Of a stretch of DNA of 37,836 nucleotides, positions 25,529 through 33,176 are shown piece after piece. Numbering within the stretch: position 1 is the stretch's first letter; each line of letters starts with the position of its first letter. This DNA is from Flavobacteriales bacterium UBA3477 (GTDB lineage Bacteria; Bacteroidota; Bacteroidia; Flavobacteriales; Schleiferiaceae), in the NCBI GenBank assembly GCA_002378005.1, contig DFQY01000019.1, forward strand, positions 1 to 37,836, in the 5' to 3' direction. Under the pieces are notes generated by a model. That model was not told where the DNA came from and searched no databases. It was given only the letters and a program-made list of their open reading frames with translations. The translations under genes were made by a program, and so were the position numbers.

Positions 25529-26071
25529 ATGCAACAAGACACTCATTTGATCAAACCTCACGGCCAGAAACTGGCCTTGATTATAATCGTCCTAGGTATC
25601 ACCATGTTTATGGTTAGTTACCTGGGTGATCCAGCGTTCATGTTCAAGAATTTTTGGATCGGGTTTATCTACCAATGGTTGTTGCCTATCGCCTTAGGTG
25701 TTTATGCCATCAACAGCGCACGTAAGTCCAATGGCGGTTTCATCACATATAAAACCGCTCTAGGGGTTTCGGCCTTTGGTCTGATTTTAGGGACTGCCGT
25801 AGTAGTGATTTTCAATGCACTGATGTATAACGTTATAGATACTGACTTTAAAGCGTTGATGGAAGAGGAAACCTTGCAGTTTACCTATGATATTCTCGAA
25901 AAATTTGGTGCTGATGATGCCCAGATGGAAGAGGCAATTGCGGAACTTGAGCAAAGAGATTCCTTTGGGATGATGAGCCAATTCAAAGGCTTAACCATCG
26001 TCAGTGTGTTTTACCTCGTGTTGAGCTTGGTATTGGCTGCTATTATGAAAAAAGACGAACCTGTCCTGTAA
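25529..26071 (+). CDS. DUF4199 family membrane protein
   Basis: A 180-residue integral membrane protein of the Bacteroidota DUF4199 family, function unknown. Four hydrophobic helices are visible: LALIIIVLGITMFMVSYL, WIGFIYQWLLPIALGVYAI, TALGVSAFGLILGTAVVVIF and LTIVSVFYLVLSLVLAAIM. Between helices 3 and 4 is an acidic, probably helical segment with many Glu (ALMEEETLQFTYDIL and following). The start ATG 25529 follows a promoter element; the frame continues upstream into the SRP RNA gene on the other strand, which argues for the short form. It precedes a glycosyltransferase by six bases, an order common in the phylum. Confidence 0.85.
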   Translation: MQQDTHLIKPHGQKLALIIIVLGITMFMVSYLGDPAFMFKNFWIGFIYQWLLPIALGVYAINSARKSNGGFITYKTALGVSAFGLILGTAVVVIFNALMYNVIDTDFKALMEEETLQFTYDILEKFGADDAQMEEAIAELEQRDSFGMMSQFKGLTIVSVFYLVLSLVLAAIMKKDEPVL

Positions 26072-26077
26072 ACAAAG

Positions 26078-27043
26078 ATGAGCACTTTAGATCTGAGCAT
26101 AGTTATCCCTCTATTTAACGAGGACGAGAGTTTACCGGAATTGACCCGGTGGATTTCGCGTGTCATGGATCGCGAGGGCTATACCTACGAAATCATTTTT
26201 GTCAACGATGGCTCTACCGATAACAGTTGGCAGGTTATCCAGGAACTTCGCACGCAAAATGCCAACGTGAAGGCCATTTCATTCCGCCGCAACCAAGGGA
26301 AAAGCGCGGGCTTGAATCAAGGATTTAAGGCCGCCTCAGGCCAAGTGGTTATTACCATGGACGCCGACCTTCAAGATAGTCCTGAGGAAATTCCGGAATT
26401 GCGTAAAATGATCTTGGAAGACGGTTACGATCTAGTCAGTGGTTGGAAGCAAAAGCGCTATGACCCTATTACCAAGACACTTCCTACCAAGCTTTTCAAT
26501 GCTGCCACACGCCGCATTTCTAAAATTAAACTCAACGACTTTAACTGTGGACTAAAGGCCTATCGCCTGGAGGTAGTACATAATATCGAAGTTTACGGTG
26601 AGATGCACCGCTACATCCCGTTTTTGGCTAAAAACAAAGGATTTGGCAAGATCGGGGAGAAGGTAGTGCAGCACCAGGCCCGCAAATACGGCACGACTAA
26701 GTTTGGTTTAGATCGATTCATTAATGGCTTCCTCGATCTGGCCACCCTAGCTGTGATGGGCAAGTTTGGTCGCCGTCCTATGCACTTTTTCGGCGCCGCT
26801 GGAACACTCATGTTTACCTTGAGTATCGCCCTGTTGGCCTACCTTGGTGGGTACAAGCTTTGGGCGCTAAGCGCTGGGATAGAGGCCCGATTGATTACTG
26901 AAAATCCGCTCTTCTACATCCTCCTAGCCCTGACCATCATGGGCGTTCAACTCTTCGGCGTGGGATTCATTGCCGAGTTGTTGTTGCGCGAGAGCAATAA
27001 GAAGCATGATTACACGATCAACGATAAAATAGGTTTGGATTAA
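26078..27043 (+). CDS. Membrane glycosyltransferase family 2 (DPM/GtrB-like)
   Basis: A 321-residue GT2 enzyme that probably transfers a sugar from a nucleotide donor to undecaprenyl or another polyprenyl phosphate. The GT-A domain shows LSIVIPLFNEDESLPEL, IIFVNDGSTDNSW, the metal-binding MDADLQDSPEE and FNCGLKAYR. Two C-terminal membrane helices (about 236-258 and 273-298) match the GtrB/DPM-like arrangement. It is in an operon with DUF4199 before it and a second GT2 gene overlapping by one base after it. The acceptor and sugar are unknown. Confidence 0.9.
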   Translation: MSTLDLSIVIPLFNEDESLPELTRWISRVMDREGYTYEIIFVNDGSTDNSWQVIQELRTQNANVKAISFRRNQGKSAGLNQGFKAASGQVVITMDADLQDSPEEIPELRKMILEDGYDLVSGWKQKRYDPITKTLPTKLFNAATRRISKIKLNDFNCGLKAYRLEVVHNIEVYGEMHRYIPFLAKNKGFGKIGEKVVQHQARKYGTTKFGLDRFINGFLDLATLAVMGKFGRRPMHFFGAAGTLMFTLSIALLAYLGGYKLWALSAGIEARLITENPLFYILLALTIMGVQLFGVGFIAELLLRESNKKHDYTINDKIGLD

Positions 27044-28071
27044 TGGCCCAAGCTGCCGATTCCCCAAAGTATGCTTTGATTTCGCCGACGTTTAAGCGCC
27101 CGGACGAAGTCACCGAATTCCTCCAAAGCCTTACCGCGTTGGACTACCCGCAAAGTGGTTTCGAAATCATCTTGGGCGACGGTACCCCCGGGGATGCATT
27201 GCGACCAGAATTGGCCCCTTACCTCGACCAATTACCGCTTCAGATCTATTACGAAGAATTCCTACCCGTCTCGGATGCCCGCAACCGCGCAGCCTCCTTG
27301 GCCACGGCTCAGTATTTCATCTTCCTCGACAGCGATTGCATCATCCCGCCCGGCTACCTCCGCGCTATTGATGCTTTCCTCGCCGACCATCCGGACATCA
27401 CACTTTTCGGCGGTCCCGATGCGGCCTCAGCCGATTTTACCGACCTGCAAAAGGCCATCAACTTTTCGATGACCAGCTTCCTTACCACCGGAGGCATACG
27501 CGGCGGCAAAAACACTCTGACGTCCTACCAACCGCGGGGCTTTAACATGGGCATGAGCGCGGAGCTCTTCCGTTCGGTCGGGGGCTACGACGAAAACTTC
27601 GTTTGTGGCGAAGATGTCGAGCTCAGCCTTCGCCTACAGAAAGCAGGTGCCATCAGTAGGTTCATCCCTGAGGCCCATGTATACCACAAGCGTCGCGCCA
27701 CGCTCAAACAATTCCGCCGCCAGGTCTTTCGCTTCGGCGCCGCCCGTCCCTTGCTCGCCAAGGCCCACCCCGGCAACCTCAAAGTGACCCACCTTTTCCC
27801 GTTAGTATTCACACTATACCGTCACCTTACGGCCATCCTTGCTGTTCTGGGCATCTTCTATTTCCATAATAGCCTGTTCGCGCTACCCTTTGCACTCTAT
27901 GTTTTGTACATGCTAGGGGTATTCCTAACCGCTTTGCGCCAAGAAGGACTTTTGGTCGCCATACGCGCCCTACAAACCACCAATACGATGAACGAAGGAT
28001 ATGGTATCGGTTTCCTGCGCAACTTCATCGAGGTCTATCTCAAGGGCAACCCGAAGGGTATCAAGCTATAA
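27043..28071 (+). CDS. Glycosyltransferase family 2
   Basis: A 342-residue GT2 protein. The GT-A fold shows ALISPTFKRPDEVTEFL at the N-terminus, IILGDGTPGD, SDARNRAASLA, the metal-binding FLDSDCIIPPGY and the acceptor-side GEDVELSLRLQKAG. C-terminal hydrophobic stretches (about 248-270 and 280-305) give a membrane anchor. Note GDGTPG in place of the usual VDDGS or VNDGS near the nucleotide site. It starts at the TAATG junction with the preceding GT2, so the two are probably translated together, perhaps for a glycolipid or surface polysaccharide. The codon use is more C-rich than in the upstream gene. Confidence 0.88.
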   Translation: MAQAADSPKYALISPTFKRPDEVTEFLQSLTALDYPQSGFEIILGDGTPGDALRPELAPYLDQLPLQIYYEEFLPVSDARNRAASLATAQYFIFLDSDCIIPPGYLRAIDAFLADHPDITLFGGPDAASADFTDLQKAINFSMTSFLTTGGIRGGKNTLTSYQPRGFNMGMSAELFRSVGGYDENFVCGEDVELSLRLQKAGAISRFIPEAHVYHKRRATLKQFRRQVFRFGAARPLLAKAHPGNLKVTHLFPLVFTLYRHLTAILAVLGIFYFHNSLFALPFALYVLYMLGVFLTALRQEGLLVAIRALQTTNTMNEGYGIGFLRNFIEVYLKGNPKGIKL

Positions 28072-28095
28072 CTCTTACCTAAACCACCGTCTGCC

Positions 28096-28464
28096 ATGGC
28101 CACACACGCAACTCCCGAACACCACGCCCGCGTTGCGGCCCTAACTTTCGCTGGGGTATATCCTCACTATGTGACCAAAGTCGAAAAGAAGGGCAGGAGT
28201 GAGGCCGAGCTGCTCGAAGTAATCGAGTGGCTCACGGGCTATACCCAGGCAGATTTGGACCGCCATATCGCCGCAAAATCTACGTTCCAAACCTTTTTTG
28301 ACGAGGCTAATCTTCATGCCAATGCCCACCTGATCACCGGAACAATCTGTGGCTACAAAATCCAAGACCTTGACAATGAGCTCACGCGGGCGGTTCGTTA
28401 TCTTGACAAGCTGGTGGATGAATTGGCCAAAGGGCGTCCCATGGCGAAAATCCTTCGCGGCTGA
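28096..28464 (+). CDS. DUF2200 domain protein
   Basis: A 122-residue small cytoplasmic protein that I recognise as DUF2200. Family-like blocks are FAGVYPHYVTKVEKKGRSEAEL, VIEWLTGYTQADLDRHI, FFDEANLHANAHLITGTICG and RYLDKLVDELAKGRPMAKILRG. The fold is probably alpha-helical. The function is unknown; members occur across many bacteria. It starts 25 bases after the second glycosyltransferase and so may be the last gene of that operon. A long minus-strand frame over it has no support as a gene. Confidence 0.88.
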   Translation: MATHATPEHHARVAALTFAGVYPHYVTKVEKKGRSEAELLEVIEWLTGYTQADLDRHIAAKSTFQTFFDEANLHANAHLITGTICGYKIQDLDNELTRAVRYLDKLVDELAKGRPMAKILRG

Positions 28465-28503
28465 TAACCTGAACTTTTCCACATTTCTTGGACATATCAA
28501 TCC

Positions 28504-29706
28504 ATGGGGCCAATTTATTTGGACAACCCCCAGCCCATGTCCAACCCGAAACATTTTGTCATTACCGTCGGCGATTACCGCGATTCCCGTGGCAGATTCT
28601 TTTCGCTGCGTACCCCGTTCCACCGCCCTTTGAACCGCGCCCTGCATCGTATTGGCGCGAACTGGGACAAGCAGATCAAATGTTGGCTGCTTCGTTACAG
28701 CAAAAAGAATTGGGCCGCCCTTCAATCTACTGCGGCCAATTTCGGTACGCTTGAAGTACTTACACGTCGCCCACTCCCCACGGCAATACTCAAAGAGCAG
28801 CCGAAAGAAACCCTGTCGATACTGGAACAGTACCAAAACATGCTCTATGCACGAGGCTATGCCCAGAACACCATCACAGCCTACGTACAATTAATGACTC
28901 CTCTCATCGCCGATCTTCACCCAATATTCCCGAATTCCTACACTCTCGCTCAAATCAACACCTATCGTGCTACTCGACTCTTTCGAAAATCCAATAGCAC
29001 CCAACGCCAATTCGTCGGCGCCCTTAAACTCCTCCTAACGCTCTACAATAACAACATCGCACCCTCCACGCTGGTGCGTCCACGAGCTATAAAATCCACC
29101 CCCAAGGTCATCGCCATCAACCAAGTCTTAACGATGATTGCCAAAACGCGTAACCTCAAACATCGCTTAATCATTTCCTTGCTGTATTCCTGCGGCCTGC
29201 GTAGGGGAGAGATCATCTCGTTAAAATGCACCGACCTCAATCTCGAGCGAGCTACCATCCACATCCGCCAAAGCAAATGGGGCAAAGACCGAATGCTCCC
29301 ACTTCCGCAATCACTGCTACCGCTCCTCAGAGAATATGTTCATTTCTTTCAGCCGAAAACCTACCTCTTCGAAGGACAAACTACCCCGCAATACAGCGCT
29401 ACTTCCATCGCGAACATCGTTGCTCGCGCGGCTAAAAACGCCGGTATATCACAACGAATCACCCCGCATATGCTTCGTCATAGTTATGCCACCCACCTAC
29501 TAGAAAAAGGTGTGGACCTTCGATATATACAAGAATTACTAGGTCACAGTAGCATTGATACTACAACAGTCTACACTCACGTCGCAAAGAACACGACCTT
29601 ATCCATTGAAAGTCCCTTAGATACTGCTGTACGGGACCAATTGGCACAAAAAGTTGATTCCTCGACGAATGAAAATAAAATACCCCCGTGGAAACCTCTG
29701 AATTAA
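28504..29706 (+). CDS. Solitary tyrosine recombinase (XerD/phage-integrase type)
   Basis: A 400-residue site-specific recombinase. The N-terminal part (about 18-85) is the beta-rich domain common in Bacteroidota integrases, then a SAM-like core-binding domain (about 105-185), then the catalytic domain. Active-site residues are all visible: Arg233 in CGLRRGE, a Lys at 258 or 261 in SKWGKDR, His322 and Arg325 in HMLRHSYAT, His348 in LLGHSS and the nucleophile Tyr357 in VYTH. ATG 28537 is an alternative start. No phage or transposon genes are nearby, so it is solitary. It lacks the extra IntI domain of true integron integrases. An inverted repeat lies just downstream. Confidence 0.9.
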   Translation: MGPIYLDNPQPMSNPKHFVITVGDYRDSRGRFFSLRTPFHRPLNRALHRIGANWDKQIKCWLLRYSKKNWAALQSTAANFGTLEVLTRRPLPTAILKEQPKETLSILEQYQNMLYARGYAQNTITAYVQLMTPLIADLHPIFPNSYTLAQINTYRATRLFRKSNSTQRQFVGALKLLLTLYNNNIAPSTLVRPRAIKSTPKVIAINQVLTMIAKTRNLKHRLIISLLYSCGLRRGEIISLKCTDLNLERATIHIRQSKWGKDRMLPLPQSLLPLLREYVHFFQPKTYLFEGQTTPQYSATSIANIVARAAKNAGISQRITPHMLRHSYATHLLEKGVDLRYIQELLGHSSIDTTTVYTHVAKNTTLSIESPLDTAVRDQLAQKVDSSTNENKIPPWKPLN

Positions 29707-29741
29707 TTAATACATTAACAGAAACTAATAAAAACCCAACC

Positions 29742-29856
29742 ACAACTTCTTTCACGCCCATAACAACCCGGAAAAAGAACAATTAACCTGTACAATTACC
29801 ATTTTACTGGTGGACCTTCTCACAACGGGCATAAACCAGGGCATAAAAGAAGTTGT
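29742..29856. repeat. Imperfect inverted repeat beside the recombinase
   Basis: ACAACTTCTTTCACGCCC (29742-29759) and the reverse complement of 29839-29856 agree at 16 of 18 positions, separated by 79 bases. Inside and next to the right arm, GCATAAA occurs three times (29829, 29841, 29860). The repeat lies between the recombinase stop and the next gene, so it could be a recombination site or the remnant of one; this is inference. Confidence 0.5.
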
Positions 29857-29868
29857 CCAGCATAAACG

Positions 29869-30066
29869 ATGGCGTTTGAATCTATGACTCTACTCCTCTT
29901 TTTTGTATTCATCATTTTTGTTTGGTTATTACCGATCCTCTCGATCTTGTCCTCAAGCAAAACATCAGGTAGTGAAAAGCTGGCCTGGATTCTTGCGGTA
30001 TTGTTCATCTCTTGGTTTGCTTGGATTTTCTATCTACTTCTAGCGCCACTAAAGAGAAAAGAGTAG
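29869..30066 (+). CDS. Small PLDc_N-like membrane protein
   Basis: A 65-residue protein that is almost entirely two transmembrane helices (about 6-27 and 38-59) with a short Ser/Lys turn (SSSKTSGSEK) and a basic tail (LKRKE). The arrangement, with LPILSIL before the turn and WIFYLLLAP after it, resembles the PLDc_N module found at the N-terminus of cardiolipin synthases and as a stand-alone protein. It could be a membrane-associated or antitoxin-like small protein; no partner is visible. ATG 29884 is an alternative start. It lies 12 bases after the inverted repeat. Confidence 0.65.
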   Translation: MAFESMTLLLFFVFIIFVWLLPILSILSSSKTSGSEKLAWILAVLFISWFAWIFYLLLAPLKRKE

Positions 30067-30164
30067 GATTTGATATTCGAACATTTCCAAGGCCATCTCG
30101 CGATACTTTACGCTGCACAACTTCGTTTATAAAAAGTTCGCCTTCACTCTGCACATTGTCAAGG

Positions 30165-30193
30165 ATTGTGGAGAATTAGAAATTATTCACAAT
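30165..30193. promoter_or_regulatory. Interrupted palindrome upstream of the kds promoter
   Basis: ATTGTG (30165-30170) and CACAAT (30188-30193) form an inverted repeat. Inside it AATT-AGA-AATT is also symmetrical, so a 29-base hairpin or dyad results. It ends 24 bases before the -7 element, where -33 and activator or repressor sites would be. Confidence 0.4.
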
Positions 30194-30216
30194 ACAGGTG
30201 TTCAACCATCTTTCCC

Positions 30217-30224
30217 TACTTTTG
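30217..30224 (+). promoter_or_regulatory. -7 promoter element for the kds operon
   Basis: TACTTTTG matches TAnnTTTG, 55 bases before the kdsA start. The leader is longer than at the other genes of this window and holds a hairpin. Confidence 0.55.
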
Positions 30225-30226
30225 AT

Positions 30227-30248
30227 ACGTAATACCGCAGGTATACGT
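30227..30248 (+). promoter_or_regulatory. Hairpin at the predicted 5' end of the kds mRNA
   Basis: ACGTAATACC and GGTATACGT pair (nine pairs with one bulged A) around a GCA loop. The hairpin begins near the expected transcription start, three bases after the -7 element, so it may be an operator or a 5' stabilising stem. Confidence 0.4.
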
Positions 30249-30279
30249 TTATACTTGCACCCAACGAAAGAATCCTTAC

Positions 30280-31026
30280 ATGACTATCATTGCCGGACCC
30301 TGTGTGATTGAAAGCCAAGCGCTGTTGCGAGAAGTAGCAGGGGAATTGGCCAGATTAAAAGACGCGTACGGCGTAGAGATCTATTTCAAAGCCAGCTTTG
30401 ATAAAGCCAATCGCACATCATTAAGCAGCTTTCGCGGTCCCGGTATTGAACAAGGCATTGCCATGTTGGAGGCCATTCGTGAAGAATTTAGTCTGCCCAT
30501 TACTACAGATTTTCATACCCCTGAGCAGATTACGGAATACGGACATCGCGTTGATATCGTTCAAATTCCTGCCTTCCTTTGCCGCCAGACGGATATGTTG
30601 ATCGAAGCAGGGAAGACTGGGAAAATCGTGAATATCAAAAAAGCCCAATTCCTTAATGCCGAGAAGATGCAGTTCGCTGTGGATAAGGTGAAGTCCACGG
30701 GTAATGACCAGGTATGGTTGACCGAGCGCGGTACGTTGTTTGGTCCAAGCGAATTAGTCGTGGATTTTAGAAATATCCAAAAGCTTGCCGCCTTAACCGA
30801 CCATGTGGTCATGGATTGCACGCATTCCGCGCAAGAAACCCAGAGCAATGATGGCACTACTGGTGGCAATAGAGCCTATGTACCGTACTTCGCTAAAACG
30901 GCAAAACTTTGGGGGGCGAACACCTTCTTCATTGAAACGCATCCAAACCCAGATGAGGGATTGTCGGATGGCCCAAACATGCTCAAGCTAAGCGATCTTG
31001 AGGCATTGATAAAAGACTTGTTATGA
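30280..31026 (+). CDS. kdsA: 3-deoxy-8-phosphooctulonate (KDO8P) synthase
   Basis: A 248-residue TIM-barrel enzyme that condenses arabinose 5-phosphate with phosphoenolpyruvate. Key blocks are IAGPCVIES at the N-terminus, FKASFDKANRTS, GPGIEQGIAML, TTDFHTPEQI, VDIVQIPAFLCRQTD, NIKKAQF, LTERGTLFG, DCTHSAQ and FIETHPNPD. The Cys in AGPC places it near the metal site region, but whether it is of the metal-dependent or independent class I cannot decide. The N-terminus is very short before the first barrel strand (MTIIAGPC), somewhat under the usual 270-280 residues. It is the first gene of the complete KDO operon and overlaps kdsC by four bases. Confidence 0.96.
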   Translation: MTIIAGPCVIESQALLREVAGELARLKDAYGVEIYFKASFDKANRTSLSSFRGPGIEQGIAMLEAIREEFSLPITTDFHTPEQITEYGHRVDIVQIPAFLCRQTDMLIEAGKTGKIVNIKKAQFLNAEKMQFAVDKVKSTGNDQVWLTERGTLFGPSELVVDFRNIQKLAALTDHVVMDCTHSAQETQSNDGTTGGNRAYVPYFAKTAKLWGANTFFIETHPNPDEGLSDGPNMLKLSDLEALIKDLL

Positions 31027-31481
31027 TTCGATTGATCATTTCAGATTGCGACGGTGTGCTCACCGACGGAAAACTCTATTACGGGGCCGAAGGAGAGGTG
31101 CTCAAAGTCTTCAATGTGAAAGACGGTACTGCGATCAAAGCACTCATGGCTGAAGGTATCAAATTTGGCATTGTGAGCGGTCGTGGTTCTGCAGCCTTGG
31201 AAAGACGTGCAGAAGAATTGGGCCTTGATTTTTGCCAAATGAACATTAGTGATAAGGCTCAAGCGGTTGCTAGCATTCGCGAGCAATATGGCGTTGCGGT
31301 GGACGAAACGATTTTCGTGGGGGACGATACCAACGATTGCGCTGTGCGTTCAGAATGCGGTCATTTATATGCAGTGAACGATGCGGCTGAAGCGTTATTG
31401 AACATCTGTGATGTGCAGCTCAAGACGGCTGGAGGCGCTGGTGTTTTTAAAGAAGTTTTAGAACGTGTACATGGACGTTAA
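31023..31481 (+). CDS. kdsC: KDO 8-phosphate phosphatase
   Basis: A 152-residue HAD phosphatase of the C0 subclass (tetrameric, no cap) that removes phosphate from KDO8P. Motif I is ISDCDGVLTDGKL, where the usual DVDGVLTDG has Cys in place of Val; motif II is GIVSGRGS; the conserved Lys is in ISDKAQA; motif IV is FVGDDTNDCAV. The C-terminal tail AGGAGVFKEVLE closes the neighbouring active site. ATG 31023 overlaps the kdsA stop by four bases, and its end overlaps kdsD by eleven, so the operon is translationally coupled. Confidence 0.95.
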   Translation: MIRLIISDCDGVLTDGKLYYGAEGEVLKVFNVKDGTAIKALMAEGIKFGIVSGRGSAALERRAEELGLDFCQMNISDKAQAVASIREQYGVAVDETIFVGDDTNDCAVRSECGHLYAVNDAAEALLNICDVQLKTAGGAGVFKEVLERVHGR

Positions 31482-32403
31482 TCAGCACATCAAACAAAGC
31501 ATCCAAGCTCAAGCCCAATCGTTGTTGAACATGGCAGGGCAGGACCATAATAATTACCAAAGTGCGGTAGAACTCATCGATACGATGTCTGGAAAGTTGA
31601 TCTTCACTGGAATGGGCAAGAGCGGGATTATCGCACGAAAATTGGCCGCTACTTTTTCTAGTACAGGAATCCCTTCCTTTTTTGTCCATCCTGGTGAGGC
31701 CTACCATGGCGACCTCGGTATGATCGAAGCCAATGATGTTCTTTTCGCCATTTCTAACTCTGGCCATACGCCTGAGCTCTTGAACTTACTTCAGTATAGC
31801 CGCGCAAAAGTTGTGATCGGACTCTCTCAAAGTCACGATAGTGCCTTGGCCCAATTCTCCACTGTGCACCTAGAATGCCAGGTGGATAAGGAAATATGTC
31901 CTCTGAATTTAGCCCCGACAACCAGCACTACTGCTGCTTTGGTGATGGGAGATGCCATTTGTGCAGCCCTAATGGAACTGCGTAAATTCTCCAAAGATGA
32001 TTTTGCCAAATTCCATCCCGGCGGCACCTTAGGGCGCTCGTTGTTGACCAAAGCAAAAGACCTGATGATCACGCAAGTACCCATGGTCCATCCGGAAGAT
32101 GGCCTGCATGAAGTCTTATTGCGCATCTCTGAAGGTCGTTTAGGACTAGTGGCCGTCGGTACGCCTACCGATGTACAAGGCGTGATCACCGATGGCGATA
32201 TCCGTCGTGCCATGGCCTCGAGCTCCAATCCTAATGCTTTGGTTGCTTCAGAAATGGGTACGAAGGCGCCTGTTTTTATTGATGAGTTGATGGGGGTGAG
32301 CGAAATGGACAAACTATTCCGTGAGAAGAAAATTATCACGGTCTTGGTGGGTTCAGCCCAAGATTTGAAAGGTGTGGTCCAATTCTATGATATCCATGGC
32401 TAA
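31471..32403 (+). CDS. kdsD: Arabinose-5-phosphate isomerase
   Basis: A 310-residue enzyme that interconverts ribulose 5-phosphate and arabinose 5-phosphate, the first step to KDO. The SIS domain (about 30-165) shows IFTGMGKSGIIARKLAATFSSTG in part, HPGEAYHGDLGM, AISNSGHTPELL and LAPTTSTTAALVMGDA. Two CBS repeats follow (about 200-310), with GVITDGDIRRAM in the first. The start is ATG 31471; the GTG two codons earlier is less likely. It overlaps kdsC by 11 bases and kdsB by eight. The CBS pair is usually thought to bind nucleotides. Confidence 0.95.
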   Translation: MDVNQHIKQSIQAQAQSLLNMAGQDHNNYQSAVELIDTMSGKLIFTGMGKSGIIARKLAATFSSTGIPSFFVHPGEAYHGDLGMIEANDVLFAISNSGHTPELLNLLQYSRAKVVIGLSQSHDSALAQFSTVHLECQVDKEICPLNLAPTTSTTAALVMGDAICAALMELRKFSKDDFAKFHPGGTLGRSLLTKAKDLMITQVPMVHPEDGLHEVLLRISEGRLGLVAVGTPTDVQGVITDGDIRRAMASSSNPNALVASEMGTKAPVFIDELMGVSEMDKLFREKKIITVLVGSAQDLKGVVQFYDIHG

Positions 32404-33112
32404 AGCGATTTGCATCATTCCGGCGCGATTGGAATCTTCGCGATTTCCCAACAAGATTCTTACAGACATTCAAGGAATGCCCATGTTTGAGCGCGTATAT
32501 CATATTGCTCAAGTCTCAGGTGTGTTTTCTCGAGTATTTGTTGCATCACCGAATCCCGAAATTCTTGAGTTGTGTGAGCAGCGCGGAATTACTGCCATTG
32601 CAACCTCCTTCGATCATCCGTGTGGCAGTTCCCGAGTATTTGAAGCATCACTTCAGGTAGAAGAGGATTGGGATGTTGTTGTCAACCTCCAAGCAGATCA
32701 GCCGTTTTTACCAGTTTCATATTTGAAAACGGTGGTTGAAGCGATCGATGTCAATCCCATTGCCACTATCGCCTATACATCCGCAGAGGTAAAAGATGAA
32801 CATACCGTAAAAGTCATTCGCAATAAAAAGGGTGAAGGAGTGTACTTCAGTCGATACTCCATTCCCTTTGTCGTACACAGCGAGTCGTCCGTTAAAAAAT
32901 ACTGCCATCTTGGACTGTATGCCTATAAACGTGAGTTCGTATTGAATTACGAGGGGGATTTCAGATCTGATCTAGCGTTGCAGGAATCCCTTGAACAATT
33001 GGACTTCATCTATCAGGGTTATAAGATCGATGTCGCTATAGTTCCCGGAGCAGTTCCGGAGGTGAATACTCCTGAGGATTTGGTGTTGGCCAAAGGTTTA
33101 GGGTTGTTATAA
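32396..33112 (+). CDS. kdsB: CMP-KDO synthetase
   Basis: A 238-residue cytidylyltransferase that activates KDO with CTP for transfer to lipid A. The N-terminal nucleotide motif is CIIPARLESSRFPNKIL, followed by SFDHPCGSSRVFEA, VVNLQADQPFLP (in place of the more usual NVQGDEPF), GVYFSRYSIPF, HLGLYAYKREF and VPEVNTPEDL. Gln/Ala replacements in the QADQP block are a mild departure from the family. The start is ATG 32396, because the family begins just before IIPAR; earlier in-frame starts lie in kdsD. It is the last gene of the KDO operon. Confidence 0.94.
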   Translation: MAKAICIIPARLESSRFPNKILTDIQGMPMFERVYHIAQVSGVFSRVFVASPNPEILELCEQRGITAIATSFDHPCGSSRVFEASLQVEEDWDVVVNLQADQPFLPVSYLKTVVEAIDVNPIATIAYTSAEVKDEHTVKVIRNKKGEGVYFSRYSIPFVVHSESSVKKYCHLGLYAYKREFVLNYEGDFRSDLALQESLEQLDFIYQGYKIDVAIVPGAVPEVNTPEDLVLAKGLGLL

Positions 33113-33145
33113 ACATCCAATTAAAAGACAATCAATTCAGTACTA

Positions 33146-33166
33146 TTCTACTTACATTGAGTAGAA
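33146..33166. repeat. Perfect hairpin between kdsB and the next gene
   Basis: TTCTACT and AGTAGAA pair around a seven-base loop in the 64-base spacer after kdsB, ending ten bases before the next ATG. No T-run follows, so it may be an operator or a weak terminator. Confidence 0.35.
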
Positions 33167-33176
33167 AATAATCGCT

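Noticed and set aside
28141..28890. A 249-codon open frame on the minus strand across DUF2200 and the recombinase start
   Set aside because: It is antisense to two recognisable genes, has no family features that I can see, and looks like a shadow of the plus-strand codon pattern.
29829..29866. GCATAAA triplicate as a CRISPR or iteron array
   Set aside because: Only three seven-base copies with unequal spacing; too short and irregular.
29706..30280. Integron cassette array after the recombinase
   Set aside because: Only one repeat pair is present, there is no series of attC sites or cassettes, and the enzyme is not IntI-like.
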